Of a stretch of DNA of 64,000 nucleotides, positions 1 through 7,298 are shown piece by piece. Both the position numbers and the translations under genes were made by a program. The DNA is from Streptomyces venezuelae. Lineage in GTDB: Bacteria; Actinomycetota; Actinomycetes; Streptomycetales; Streptomycetaceae. The notes under the pieces are model-generated. The model searched no databases. It was not told the origin of the DNA and saw nothing but the letters and a program-made list of their open reading frames with translations. The stretch is from contig NZ_CP029190.1 in NCBI RefSeq assembly GCF_008642295.1, positions 186,001 to 250,000 of the forward strand. Reading direction: 5' to 3'. Each line of letters begins with the position of its first letter. Position 1 is the stretch's first letter.

Positions 1-1
1 C

Positions 2-289
2 CAGGCCGATGCGGGCCTGACCCGGGCATGGACCGCGATGGGCATCGCCCTGGCCGCCGCGCTGGTCTTCGGCTTCGCCGTCGCCCGCTTCTACGACCAC
101 AAGGGGCTGCACCGCATCCCGCTCCCCGATGCAGGGCCGGGGGCCACGGCTGCCGCCGAGACCCCCGCCCCCGTCGAGACGTCCGCCGAGGCCGCCGTCG
201 AGAGCTCCGAGGCTCCGGAGTCCCCCGACTCCCCGGAGTCTCCGGAGTCTCCCGAGACCGCCAAGTCCGCGGCGTCCACCACCGCCTGA
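2..289 (+). CDS. Membrane-anchored protein, C-terminal part (5' end outside window)
   Basis: The reading frame is open from the first bases of the window, so the true start lies upstream; an internal ATG at 38 is not convincing as the start. The visible 95 residues contain one hydrophobic segment (around IALAAALVFGFAVARFY) followed by a long tail rich in Pro, Glu, Ser and Ala with repeated SPESPE-type units. That suggests a single membrane anchor with a flexible low-complexity tail. No catalytic motif is seen and the family cannot be named from this fragment. It ends just before a strong hairpin at 300-335. Confidence 0.6.
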   Translation, partial: QADAGLTRAWTAMGIALAAALVFGFAVARFYDHKGLHRIPLPDAGPGATAAAETPAPVETSAEAAVESSEAPESPDSPESPESPETAKSAASTTA

Positions 290-299
290 AAACCTGAAA

Positions 300-335
300 C
301 CGGCCCCCCTCGGCAGACCGGCCGAGGGGGGCCGG
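300..335. terminator. Perfect hairpin between convergent genes
   Basis: Two 14-base arms (CCGGCCCCCCTCGG at 300-313 and its exact complement at 322-335) enclose an 8-base loop. It lies between the stop of the upstream plus-strand gene (289) and the stop of the minus-strand P450 gene (343), so it can act as a bidirectional terminator. There is no clear T-tract, as is common in Streptomyces. Confidence 0.8.
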
Positions 336-342
336 CTCCTTG

Positions 343-1533
343 TCACACGTCCCAGGTGACCGGGAGGTTCTTCACCCCGTAGATGTCCGCGGTCTCCGGG
401 CGCAGGCGGACTTCCTCGGCCGGCACGGCCAGGCGCAGCGTGGGGAAGCGGTCGATCAGCGCCGAGAACGCCACCCGCATTTCGATGCGGGCCAGCTGCT
501 GGCCCAGGCACAGGTGGGCGCCGTGGCCGAAGGCCAGGTGCCCACCGTGCTGCCGGTGGAGGTCGAGCACATGGGGATCGGCGAAGCGCTCGGGGTCGCG
601 GTTGGCGGTGTTGTACGACAGGACGACCGTCGTACCGGCCTCGATGGTCTGGCCGCCCAGCTCGACGTCCACCAGCGCCGTCTTCATGAACGTCTTGGCG
701 ACGCTCAGATACCGCAGCAGCTCCTCCACGGCCCGGTCGGCGAGCGTCGGATCGGCGCGCAGGGCGGCCAGTTGCGCCGGGTTCTGCAAGAGGGCGAAGG
801 TACCGAGGGACAGCATGTTCGCGGTGGTGTCGAACCCGGCCGCCAGCAGGATCAGACCGATCCCCCTCAGCTCCTCATCGGTCAGATCGCTGTCGGTGAG
901 CTCGCTGAGCACATCGTCGGTGGGGTGCGCGCGCTTGGCCGCCACGAGCTGCGCGAGGTATTCCTGGGTCGCCGTGTAGGCGGCGATCAGCTCCTCCTCG
1001 CTCGGCTCCCCGCTCATGAACGAGTCGACCTGCTCCTGGAAGGAGGCCCGGTCCTCGTACGGCACCCCCAGCAGTTCACAGATGATGATGGTGGGGATGG
1101 GCTTGGCGAACGCGGTCACCAGGTCCACCGGCGGCCCGGCCTTCTCCATGGCGTCCAGGCAGTCGGCGGTGATCTGCTCGACGCGCTCGGTGAGCTGTCG
1201 CATCCGCCGTGCGGTGAACTTGCCCACCAGCGGCTTCCGGTAGCGCCCGTGCTGCGGCTCGTCCATGAGGAGGAACTCGCCGGGCGGTGCCGGCGGAACC
1301 TCGAAGTCGCCCACGTTCAGCAGCTCCCGGCGCGAGCTGAACCGCGGATCGGCCAGGACCGACCGGACCAGGTCGTACCCGGTGATCAGCCAGCCGGGCT
1401 TTCCTCCGACATGGGTGTGGCGGCTGATGGGGCCGTGGCGGCGGGCCTCGGTCAGTTCTGCCGGGGGGTCGAACGGGCAGCCGGGCTGACGCGCCGTCGG
1501 CATCGTCGGGACGGTATGCAGCGATTCACCCAT
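343..1533 (-). CDS. Cytochrome P450
   Basis: A 396-residue haem-thiolate monooxygenase of the soluble bacterial class. The I-helix oxygen-activation motif AGFDTT is at about residues 232-237, the K-helix ExxR is in EELLR, and the haem-binding loop FGHGAHLCLG places the axial cysteine at about Cys342. I chose the ATG at 1533 because GAGGA lies 6 bases upstream. An ATG at 1539 and a longer frame to 1572 are possible but have poorer ribosome-binding sites. No ferredoxin or ferredoxin reductase gene is adjacent, so electrons must come from elsewhere. The substrate is unknown; the overall look resembles the CYP105/CYP107 type common in Streptomyces. Confidence 0.93.
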   Translation of the reverse strand: MGESLHTVPTMPTARQPGCPFDPPAELTEARRHGPISRHTHVGGKPGWLITGYDLVRSVLADPRFSSRRELLNVGDFEVPPAPPGEFLLMDEPQHGRYRKPLVGKFTARRMRQLTERVEQITADCLDAMEKAGPPVDLVTAFAKPIPTIIICELLGVPYEDRASFQEQVDSFMSGEPSEEELIAAYTATQEYLAQLVAAKRAHPTDDVLSELTDSDLTDEELRGIGLILLAAGFDTTANMLSLGTFALLQNPAQLAALRADPTLADRAVEELLRYLSVAKTFMKTALVDVELGGQTIEAGTTVVLSYNTANRDPERFADPHVLDLHRQHGGHLAFGHGAHLCLGQQLARIEMRVAFSALIDRFPTLRLAVPAEEVRLRPETADIYGVKNLPVTWDV

Positions 1534-1716
1534 GGCCATTCCTCGTCTCGCGATAGTACGTGTTTGACGCATCTCGAAAGCTACGTTGCATTCAGAATCC
1601 CGTCAATCCACAAGGGCGCGTTTTCCCAGTTCAGAAGCGGCAAATTGATGCAATGACGCTGAGGCTGAATGCAATGGGACGTTGCAATGGATGGCTGCGA
1701 AGGCAATACTGGCGGC

Positions 1717-2391
1717 ATGCCAGGAGGACGGTTGACACAGCAGGACCGCCAGCGCATCGCGGCAGGACTCGCCGACGGGCTCTCCTACGCCGAGATCGCC
1801 AGGCGGCTCGACCGGCCGACCTCGACGGTCAGCCGGGAGGTCGGCCGCAACGGCGGCCCTCGCGGCTACCGGCCCCAGCAGGCGCACCAGGCGACGGTCC
1901 GGCGGGCGCGGCGCGGCACCCCGGCGCCCGAGCGGGCGGCCGGACCGTCCGGCGCCGGGATGGAAGCCGAGATCATCGAGTTGGCGGTCCGAGCGGGGCT
2001 GCCGAGAACGACCGCGCGGGTCCACGTCGACCTGCTGATGGCCGAGGACGGCAGACGCACCGCGGCCGAGCTGGCCCGCCGGCTGAAGGTCAGCCCCGCC
2101 TCCGTCTCCATGGCCGTGAACTACCTGGTCCAGCACGGGTACGTCCGGCGCGAGCGCGATCCGCAGCGGCGTCGCGACATCTACGTGGTCGACGACGAGG
2201 CCTGGTACCACTCGGTCGTGGTCGGCACCCGGCAGACGCTCGAGGCGGCGCAGGCCGCGATGGCCGCGGCGGAGGCGTCCGGGCTCGACAGCCCCGTGGG
2301 GCGGCGGCTGGCCAAGGGCGGGGCGTTCCTGGAGCAGGTCAGCCTGGACACGATCCGGTCGGCCGACCGCTGGCGCGCCGTCCTGACGTGA
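1717..2391 (+). CDS. Helix-turn-helix regulator with MarR-like winged helix
   Basis: About 224 residues with two DNA-binding regions. Near the N-terminus (about residues 8-45) is a resolvase/IS30-like helix-turn-helix reading SYAEIARRLDRPTSTVSREV. In the middle is a MarR/GbsR-like winged helix (AELARRLKVSPASVSMAVNYL ending in a YVRRERDPQRRRDIY wing). The C-terminal helices probably dimerise. ATG 1717 is used because related proteins usually begin MPGGRLTQQ, but a TTG at 1732 has AGGAGG 4 bases upstream and could be the real start. It is divergent from the P450 gene (184 bp between starts), so it may regulate that gene; this is inference. Confidence 0.82.
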   Translation: MPGGRLTQQDRQRIAAGLADGLSYAEIARRLDRPTSTVSREVGRNGGPRGYRPQQAHQATVRRARRGTPAPERAAGPSGAGMEAEIIELAVRAGLPRTTARVHVDLLMAEDGRRTAAELARRLKVSPASVSMAVNYLVQHGYVRRERDPQRRRDIYVVDDEAWYHSVVVGTRQTLEAAQAAMAAAEASGLDSPVGRRLAKGGAFLEQVSLDTIRSADRWRAVLT

Positions 2392-2536
2392 CGGGGCCGG
2401 GCGCGGGCGCGGAGCGGATCAGGGCAAACGATTCGTCTCCTCCGCAGCGATAGGAAATGCGTCATTCCGGTATCGCGGGGCGCATGGCTGCGGAATGCTG
2501 CCCTCGACGTTCCGTACGCCAAGGGTGGGAGAGGCG

Positions 2537-5362
2537 ATGGCGGCTGGGGACCGGAACCTGTCGGTGGGCGGCGAAGCCGTCGGCCAATTTGTCACCGGTG
2601 ACAACAACGACGTCCTGAGCGTCGTGGTGAACGCAACGCATTCGGCCGTGACGATCGTGGAGCCGGCCAAGCGGCCCAAGCCGGTGCGCCGCGAACGCAT
2701 CGAGCGCCTGCCGCGCCGTACGAGCCGGCCGCTGCTCGGCCGGGACACCGAGCTGGCCGCCTTGGTCCGCGCTCTCACCGGCCACGAGCCGGCCGAGGTA
2801 CACGGCCCCGAAGGGATCGGCAAGAGCGCCCTGGTCCGCCAGGCGGTCTTCGAGATCGGCCACCACGACGGCGTCGTGTTCCTCGACGGGCGCGGCAAGG
2901 AGGTCGACGACCTGGCCCAGAGCGTCTTCGAGGCCTGTTACGACGCCCCCGGTTACCGCCCGAGCGAAGGGGACCTGCACCGCCTCCTCGCCGGGCTCCG
3001 GCTCTGCGTCGTCGTGGACGACCTCGACGTACCGGCGCGGGACCTGACCCGGCTGCAGGACACGATGCCGTCCGGCACCGTGGCGTTCAGCTCGCGCGAG
3101 CGTCTGCTGTGGGGGGACGGCAAGGCGATCGCCCTGGCCGGTCTGTCCGCCTCGGCCGGGTTGCAGCTGCTCGCCCGGGAGCTGGAACGTCCGCTGTTCC
3201 CGGCCGAGACGGACACCGCGGCCTCGCTGTGGCAGGCGAGCGAGGGCAATCCCTTCGCACTGATCAGGGCCGCGGCCCTGGCACGCCCCGGCGGCGACGG
3301 CGGAGCGGCGTTGCTGCCGGCGCCCGCCGAGATCCCCGAGCTGCTGCGCGGAGCCGTGGCCGGACTCGGCGGGGCGGCCCGGAACCTTCTGGGGCTCCTC
3401 GCGATGGCGCCGCAGGCGCACGCCACCGTCGAGATGCTCACCCTGCTGGTGCCCGGTGCCACCGTCACCGCCGTCGAGGAAGCCGTCGGCCGGCTGGCCG
3501 GGCTGGGCCTGCTGAACCGCACCGGGCCGCACGTACGCCTGGCCGGGGAGCCGGGCGGCGCGCTGCCGGAGGATCTCACGCTCGGCCCCCGGGAGCTCGC
3601 GGAGGCTACGGCCCGGCTGGCCGCGTGGGCATCGGACCGGCGGACCGCACCCGCAGCGCTGGCGGACCACAGTCTGCTGATCGCCGGGCTCATCGACGCC
3701 GCAGGCCGGGCGGGCAGGCCGGACCTGGGCGTGGCGCTCGCACGGGCCGCCGCTCCCGGCACAGCGTGCTCCCTGCGCTGGGGCGCATGGGGCCGCATCC
3801 TCACGCGGGGGCTGGCCAGCGCCCGCCAGGCCGGTGACGAGCGGGCCCAGGCGTACTTCACATACGAAACCGGCGTGCGCTCGTGGCTGACCGGCAAGCG
3901 GGTCGCCGCCGCCGCTGCGTTCGGGGCGGCGGCGACGGCCTGGTACGCCCTCGGGGACCCGGGCAGCGCCGCCATGGCCGAAGGCGCCCAGGCACTGACC
4001 GCGCCCGCCACGCCCACCGTGCCCGGCCCCGACCCGGCCCCGGACTCCGGTTCCGGTACGGACGCGGGCACGGACGCGGGCACGGATGCGGGCGGCGGAA
4101 CCGAGGCCGGGGAGCTCGGGGAGGCCGGGGCCGGCAGCGACCCGTCGGCAGGGTTCGGCGACCCATCGCCGGGAACCGGCACCCCGCACCACGACTCCGC
4201 TCCCCCTCCGGACGGCACCATGCCACCCGCCCCGTCGACCGCCCCGGCTCCCGGACCGATGCCGGGAGTCCCCGCGCCATCCATGCCACCCGTGCCACCC
4301 GTGGATCCGGTCGGCCTTTCGCTGTTCGCCAAGGTGGTGATCGGAGGCTCGCTCCTCGCGGCGGCAGCCGGCACCGTGACAGTCCTGAACATGGGCCCCG
4401 GTCCCGCCAAGGCCCCGCCCACCGTGCCCCTGCACGTACAGGTCACGACCGGCCTCTTCGAGGTCAAGGAGATGCCCGGCACCCCGGAAGGCCCCTGCCC
4501 GAGCGGTACCGGCAAGACGAACTGCACAAAGGTCTCGCAGGTGGCCAGGGGCGAGCGGGGACCCGTGGAGGTCATCCCGCCCCAACCGCTCCCCCAGGGC
4601 GTGAGCGTCGTCTACTGGGGGTGCGAGGAAGGCCCCTCTTCCGCGGCCTGCACCGTCAAGGCCGACAGCGAACGCACCGTGTGCGCCACGACGACCAGCC
4701 CCGAGGACGAGGCCGCCCGGCGGGAATGCGAGCGGCGGACCGGCGGCAACCAGCCCACCGCGGAACCGCAAACGGCTCTGGTGTACGTCCAGTTGGGGGC
4801 GACGGACTTCGAGGTCACCGTCACCCCCGGCACACCGGGTACGAAGCCCTGCGTCCAACCGCGCCTGAACCTCGACCCGGCCGCCAACCAGGGCGCGGAC
4901 CCGCCGCCCACGCGGGCATGCTCGTTCCTCGTGCCCCTCCACACGAAGATGAGCCTCAAGGCCGGGATCACGGGCACGGCCCGCAGCTTCGCCCGTCCCT
5001 TCAACGGGGAACCCCAGTGGTTCGGCTGCGACGAAGGGCCCGCCTCGCCCAGCCGCTTCGACCCGAACAGCGGGGGCATCGACGAGGACTCCGGCCGCCA
5101 GAAGATGTACGCCAACGGCACGAAGACCTGCACGCTCAATCTGACGACCGGGCGCTACGTCGGTCTGGCCAGCACCGATCTCAGCGACGGCGGCGGGGCA
5201 GCCGCCCTGGCCGGCACCTTCGCCCAGCTCCCCAGGGTCCACCTCGCCCCCGGTGTGACCGCGCTGCCGAAGCCGCAGGAGCCGCCCCTGCAACGCGTCC
5301 CCTGCTCTTCCGTCGGCGGCCCCGAGGGCATCGAGTGTCTGGGCAAGCCCTCGAAGGGCTGA
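2537..5362 (+). CDS. Membrane-anchored STAND/NB-ARC-type NTPase with duplicated extracytoplasmic domain
   Basis: The 941-residue product begins with a short Gly/Asp/Asn-rich strand-forming motif (RNLSVGG...GQFVTGDNN, residues 6-24). A P-loop NTPase follows: Walker A GPEGIGKS at 90-97 and Walker B LCVVVDDLD at 156-164, then a helical region to about 480. Next come a long Pro/Gly/Asp-rich linker (about 490-590) containing GTDAGTDAGTDAG, and a membrane span at about 597-618. The part beyond it holds two Cys-containing repeats (about 630-715 and 747-885), each with F-E-V, PGTP, WGC/FGC-[ED]-EGP elements. ATG 2537 is preferred over 2495: GGGAG lies 5 bases upstream, and from there the N-terminus aligns with the next gene's product. 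Known STAND proteins act as NTP-dependent signalling switches; here an outside sensor with inside NTPase is inferred. Confidence 0.82.
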   Translation: MAAGDRNLSVGGEAVGQFVTGDNNDVLSVVVNATHSAVTIVEPAKRPKPVRRERIERLPRRTSRPLLGRDTELAALVRALTGHEPAEVHGPEGIGKSALVRQAVFEIGHHDGVVFLDGRGKEVDDLAQSVFEACYDAPGYRPSEGDLHRLLAGLRLCVVVDDLDVPARDLTRLQDTMPSGTVAFSSRERLLWGDGKAIALAGLSASAGLQLLARELERPLFPAETDTAASLWQASEGNPFALIRAAALARPGGDGGAALLPAPAEIPELLRGAVAGLGGAARNLLGLLAMAPQAHATVEMLTLLVPGATVTAVEEAVGRLAGLGLLNRTGPHVRLAGEPGGALPEDLTLGPRELAEATARLAAWASDRRTAPAALADHSLLIAGLIDAAGRAGRPDLGVALARAAAPGTACSLRWGAWGRILTRGLASARQAGDERAQAYFTYETGVRSWLTGKRVAAAAAFGAAATAWYALGDPGSAAMAEGAQALTAPATPTVPGPDPAPDSGSGTDAGTDAGTDAGGGTEAGELGEAGAGSDPSAGFGDPSPGTGTPHHDSAPPPDGTMPPAPSTAPAPGPMPGVPAPSMPPVPPVDPVGLSLFAKVVIGGSLLAAAAGTVTVLNMGPGPAKAPPTVPLHVQVTTGLFEVKEMPGTPEGPCPSGTGKTNCTKVSQVARGERGPVEVIPPQPLPQGVSVVYWGCEEGPSSAACTVKADSERTVCATTTSPEDEAARRECERRTGGNQPTAEPQTALVYVQLGATDFEVTVTPGTPGTKPCVQPRLNLDPAANQGADPPPTRACSFLVPLHTKMSLKAGITGTARSFARPFNGEPQWFGCDEGPASPSRFDPNSGGIDEDSGRQKMYANGTKTCTLNLTTGRYVGLASTDLSDGGGAAALAGTFAQLPRVHLAPGVTALPKPQEPPLQRVPCSSVGGPEGIECLGKPSKG
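4057..4095 (+). repeat. 12-bp coding tandem repeat in STAND linker
   Basis: About three copies of a 12-base unit (GGCACGGACGCG and variants) encode GTDA repeats in the flexible linker before the membrane span of the STAND NTPase. Confidence 0.6.
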
Positions 5363-5427
5363 CCCCCGCACACCCCACCCCGCACACCCCACCCGACTCA
5401 CCCACCGACCAACGAGAGGACGAGAAG

Positions 5428-5796
5428 ATGGCGGACGGCGAACGATCCCGCAACATCACCATTCACGGCCCGGGCACAGGCCTGTTCCTGGCCGGTGACC
5501 ACGGCACACAGAGCTCCACCACCATCTCGGCCGACTCCGGGACGGCCGCCGTGGCCCCGTTCGTGGAGCTGATGCTGGGCATCATCCCGCAGCTGGGGCT
5601 GCCGGCCGATCAGGAGGCGGGTGCGCGGCGGGCGTTGCACGAGTTGCAGGGCGAGGCGGAGGGGGACGAGCCGTCGCCCTCACGTCTGCAGCAGCTGATG
5701 GGCGGCTTCGTGGCCTACCTGGCCCAGGCCGGGGCGCCCGCCCTGACCGCCGCCTTTATGACCCTGGCCATGCACGTGGGCATCGCCCCCCGGTAG
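5428..5796 (+). CDS. Small partner protein sharing the STAND N-terminal motif
   Basis: A 122-residue protein starting at ATG 5428, with GAGAGGA 7 bases upstream, 65 bp after the STAND gene and probably co-transcribed. Its N-terminus (RNITIHGPGTGLFLAGD, residues 8-24) aligns with RNLSVGGEAVGQFVTGD of the neighbouring NTPase as RN[LI][ST][VI]xGxxxGxF[VL]xGD. A Ser/Thr-rich strand follows, then a helical region (residues 40-122) with hydrophobic or amphipathic helices around VAPFVELMLGIIPQL and GGFVAYLAQAG...LTAAFMTLAMHVGI. I do not recognise a named family. The matched motif suggests homotypic recruitment by the NTPase, and the helices could insert in a membrane. Both functional points are inference. 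Confidence 0.72.
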   Translation: MADGERSRNITIHGPGTGLFLAGDHGTQSSTTISADSGTAAVAPFVELMLGIIPQLGLPADQEAGARRALHELQGEAEGDEPSPSRLQQLMGGFVAYLAQAGAPALTAAFMTLAMHVGIAPR

Positions 5797-5812
5797 CCCG
5801 TTACGCCGGCCG

Positions 5813-6415
5813 TCACGGGGACTCCGGCGGTGTCCAGCCCGGATCACGCCCGCTCAGCCCGACCGCCCGGTCCAGCAGCGGCGCGTCGTCCGGTACGGGC
5901 ACGACGGGGCCGAAGATGCCGCCACCCCGGCTCTCGTCCTTGGCGGCCTCCAGCAGGAAGGCGTGGCAGGCGCGCAGCGCGGCCTGGTCGGGTGCGTACT
6001 CCTGGCCGGTGGCCCGGGCCAGGTCCCAGCCGTGGATCACCAGTTCGTCCACGGCCACCAGTCCCGCGATGTCGCCGGGCAGGTCCACGCTGCCCGCGCG
6101 GGTCATACCGGTCCAGGCGGCCGGGTTCTTCCAGGCCTCGGCCAGCTCACCGAGGACCGTGGGCAGTTCCTCGCGCCAGCGGGCGGGCAGGGACGGCGGG
6201 ACCGAGCCGGGGTCGGTGTCCGTCGTGGGGCCCAGGTCCTTGCGGGCCGCGTCGCGGAAGGCGACGGCGAGGCCGGCGAGGTGGCCGAGCAGGTCGCCGA
6301 CCGCGTACGCGGGGCAGGGCGTCCGGCCGGGGAGCCGGGCGTCCGGGACGCCCGCCACGAGGCGGGCCACGACCTGGGCCTGCGGTCCCAGGTCGAGTGT
6401 CGTCGAACCGGTCAT
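5813..6415 (-). CDS. TIGR03086-type metal-binding protein (DinB/maleylpyruvate-isomerase-like)
   Basis: A 200-residue member of the DinB-like superfamily related to mycothiol-dependent maleylpyruvate isomerase. The N-terminal helix bundle has PCPAYAVGDLLGHL, typical of the family's first metal-ligand region, and the conserved second motif VIHGWDLARATGQ supplies another histidine. ATG 6415 is chosen because GGAGGAG lies 6 bases upstream; the frame extends to 6490 without a better start. Members bind a divalent metal and many are thought to use mycothiol, but the substrate is not known. It is convergent with the STAND partner gene (16 bp apart) and reads as an ordinary gene between two unusual units. 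Confidence 0.8.
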   Translation of the reverse strand: MTGSTTLDLGPQAQVVARLVAGVPDARLPGRTPCPAYAVGDLLGHLAGLAVAFRDAARKDLGPTTDTDPGSVPPSLPARWREELPTVLGELAEAWKNPAAWTGMTRAGSVDLPGDIAGLVAVDELVIHGWDLARATGQEYAPDQAALRACHAFLLEAAKDESRGGGIFGPVVPVPDDAPLLDRAVGLSGRDPGWTPPESP

Positions 6416-6539
6416 CTGCCGCTCCTCCGGGACGGGGACTCGTCGCAGCGCGGGCCGGCTTCGGTCTGTGCCGCAGGTCACAGTCTGCAATGCCGGGGTC
6501 CCGGAATCCCTCCTGCCACGCGGGCAGCCGGCCCGCCGG

Positions 6540-7196
6540 CTATGTCGTACTGCGGCCGGTGGCGGAGCCGAAGCCGAGCCAGGTGTGGCGGTTGTTCCAC
6601 CAGCACCAGCCGATCTTCGGGGCGTTGCGGCGTTCGCGGCCGTCCCGGCCGGTGCCGTTGCTGATCCAGATCGCCGGAGTGCGGGCGTCCAGGGTTCCGT
6701 CGGGCCTGCGGAGGCGGGAGCCGATGGTCATGAAACAGCGGTTGCGTTCGAGGGCGGCCGGCTGCTGGAGCACCCAGTGGATGCCCTCGGTGAGCAGCAG
6801 CGGCGTACGGCCGTCCGCGGTGAGGGCGGGCAGGGCCTCGTCCGGGCTCCAGTTGGACATGTGGTCGCCGCGGTCGAGGCCGGTGACGAGGTAGAGGGGG
6901 ACGTCGGGCAGCTCGGCGGTGTACGGGGCGAAGGCGTCGACGTCGGGCATGTCGGTGACGACGAAGCCGGACTTGCCCTCGCGGCGGAGCAGCGGTGCAA
7001 GGGCGGAGGCGGGCGCTCGGTCCGGGTGGACGGCGAGCAGGGTGTGGCCTTCCGTACCGCCGAGGTCCTTGACGAAGGTGCGCAGTTCGTCGGCGGCCAT
7101 TCCGGCGAGCTCGTGCACCCCGAGCTCGATCAGGCGTTCCGCCTGGGTGGCGAGCGGGGGAAGGGGGGCCAGGGTGGTGGACGGGGTTTCGGGCAA
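6540..7196 (-). CDS. Conserved protein resembling DUF5701
   Basis: A 218-residue soluble protein starting with TTG at 7196, with GAGGAG about 4 bases upstream. It begins with a helical ERLIELGVHELAGMAADELR region, continues with an alpha/beta part (HTLLAVHPD, GKSGFVVTDMPDVDAFAP, VPLYLVTGLDRG) and ends in a Trp-rich stretch (IGWCWWNNRHTWLGFGS). The pattern matches my recollection of the actinobacterial DUF5701 family, whose function is unknown. No catalytic motif, signal peptide or membrane segment is evident. It precedes the terminator-side end of the caspase-STAND gene by about 100 bp on the same strand and may be read as its downstream neighbour. Confidence 0.6.
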   Translation of the reverse strand: MPETPSTTLAPLPPLATQAERLIELGVHELAGMAADELRTFVKDLGGTEGHTLLAVHPDRAPASALAPLLRREGKSGFVVTDMPDVDAFAPYTAELPDVPLYLVTGLDRGDHMSNWSPDEALPALTADGRTPLLLTEGIHWVLQQPAALERNRCFMTIGSRLRRPDGTLDARTPAIWISNGTGRDGRERRNAPKIGWCWWNNRHTWLGFGSATGRSTT

Positions 7197-7298
7197 GGTG
7201 CTCCTCGGTTCGCGGTGTTGAGCAGTCGGTTCGTGCTCAACGTGGGGGCCCGGTGGTTTGTTCCCGGGGCCCGGACCGCCCCCCCGTCGTTCGTGGGT

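Noticed and set aside
1717..2391. Possible IS30 transposase remnant
   Set aside because: Only the N-terminal helix-turn-helix resembles IS30 proteins. The rest is a MarR-like winged helix, there is no DDE catalytic domain, and no terminal repeats were found.
2462..5401. 979-residue minus-strand frame opposite the STAND NTPase
   Set aside because: It is a shadow of the high-GC plus-strand gene, with no recognisable domain and composition dominated by Gly, Arg and Ala. The plus-strand frame has Walker motifs and a ribosome-binding site.
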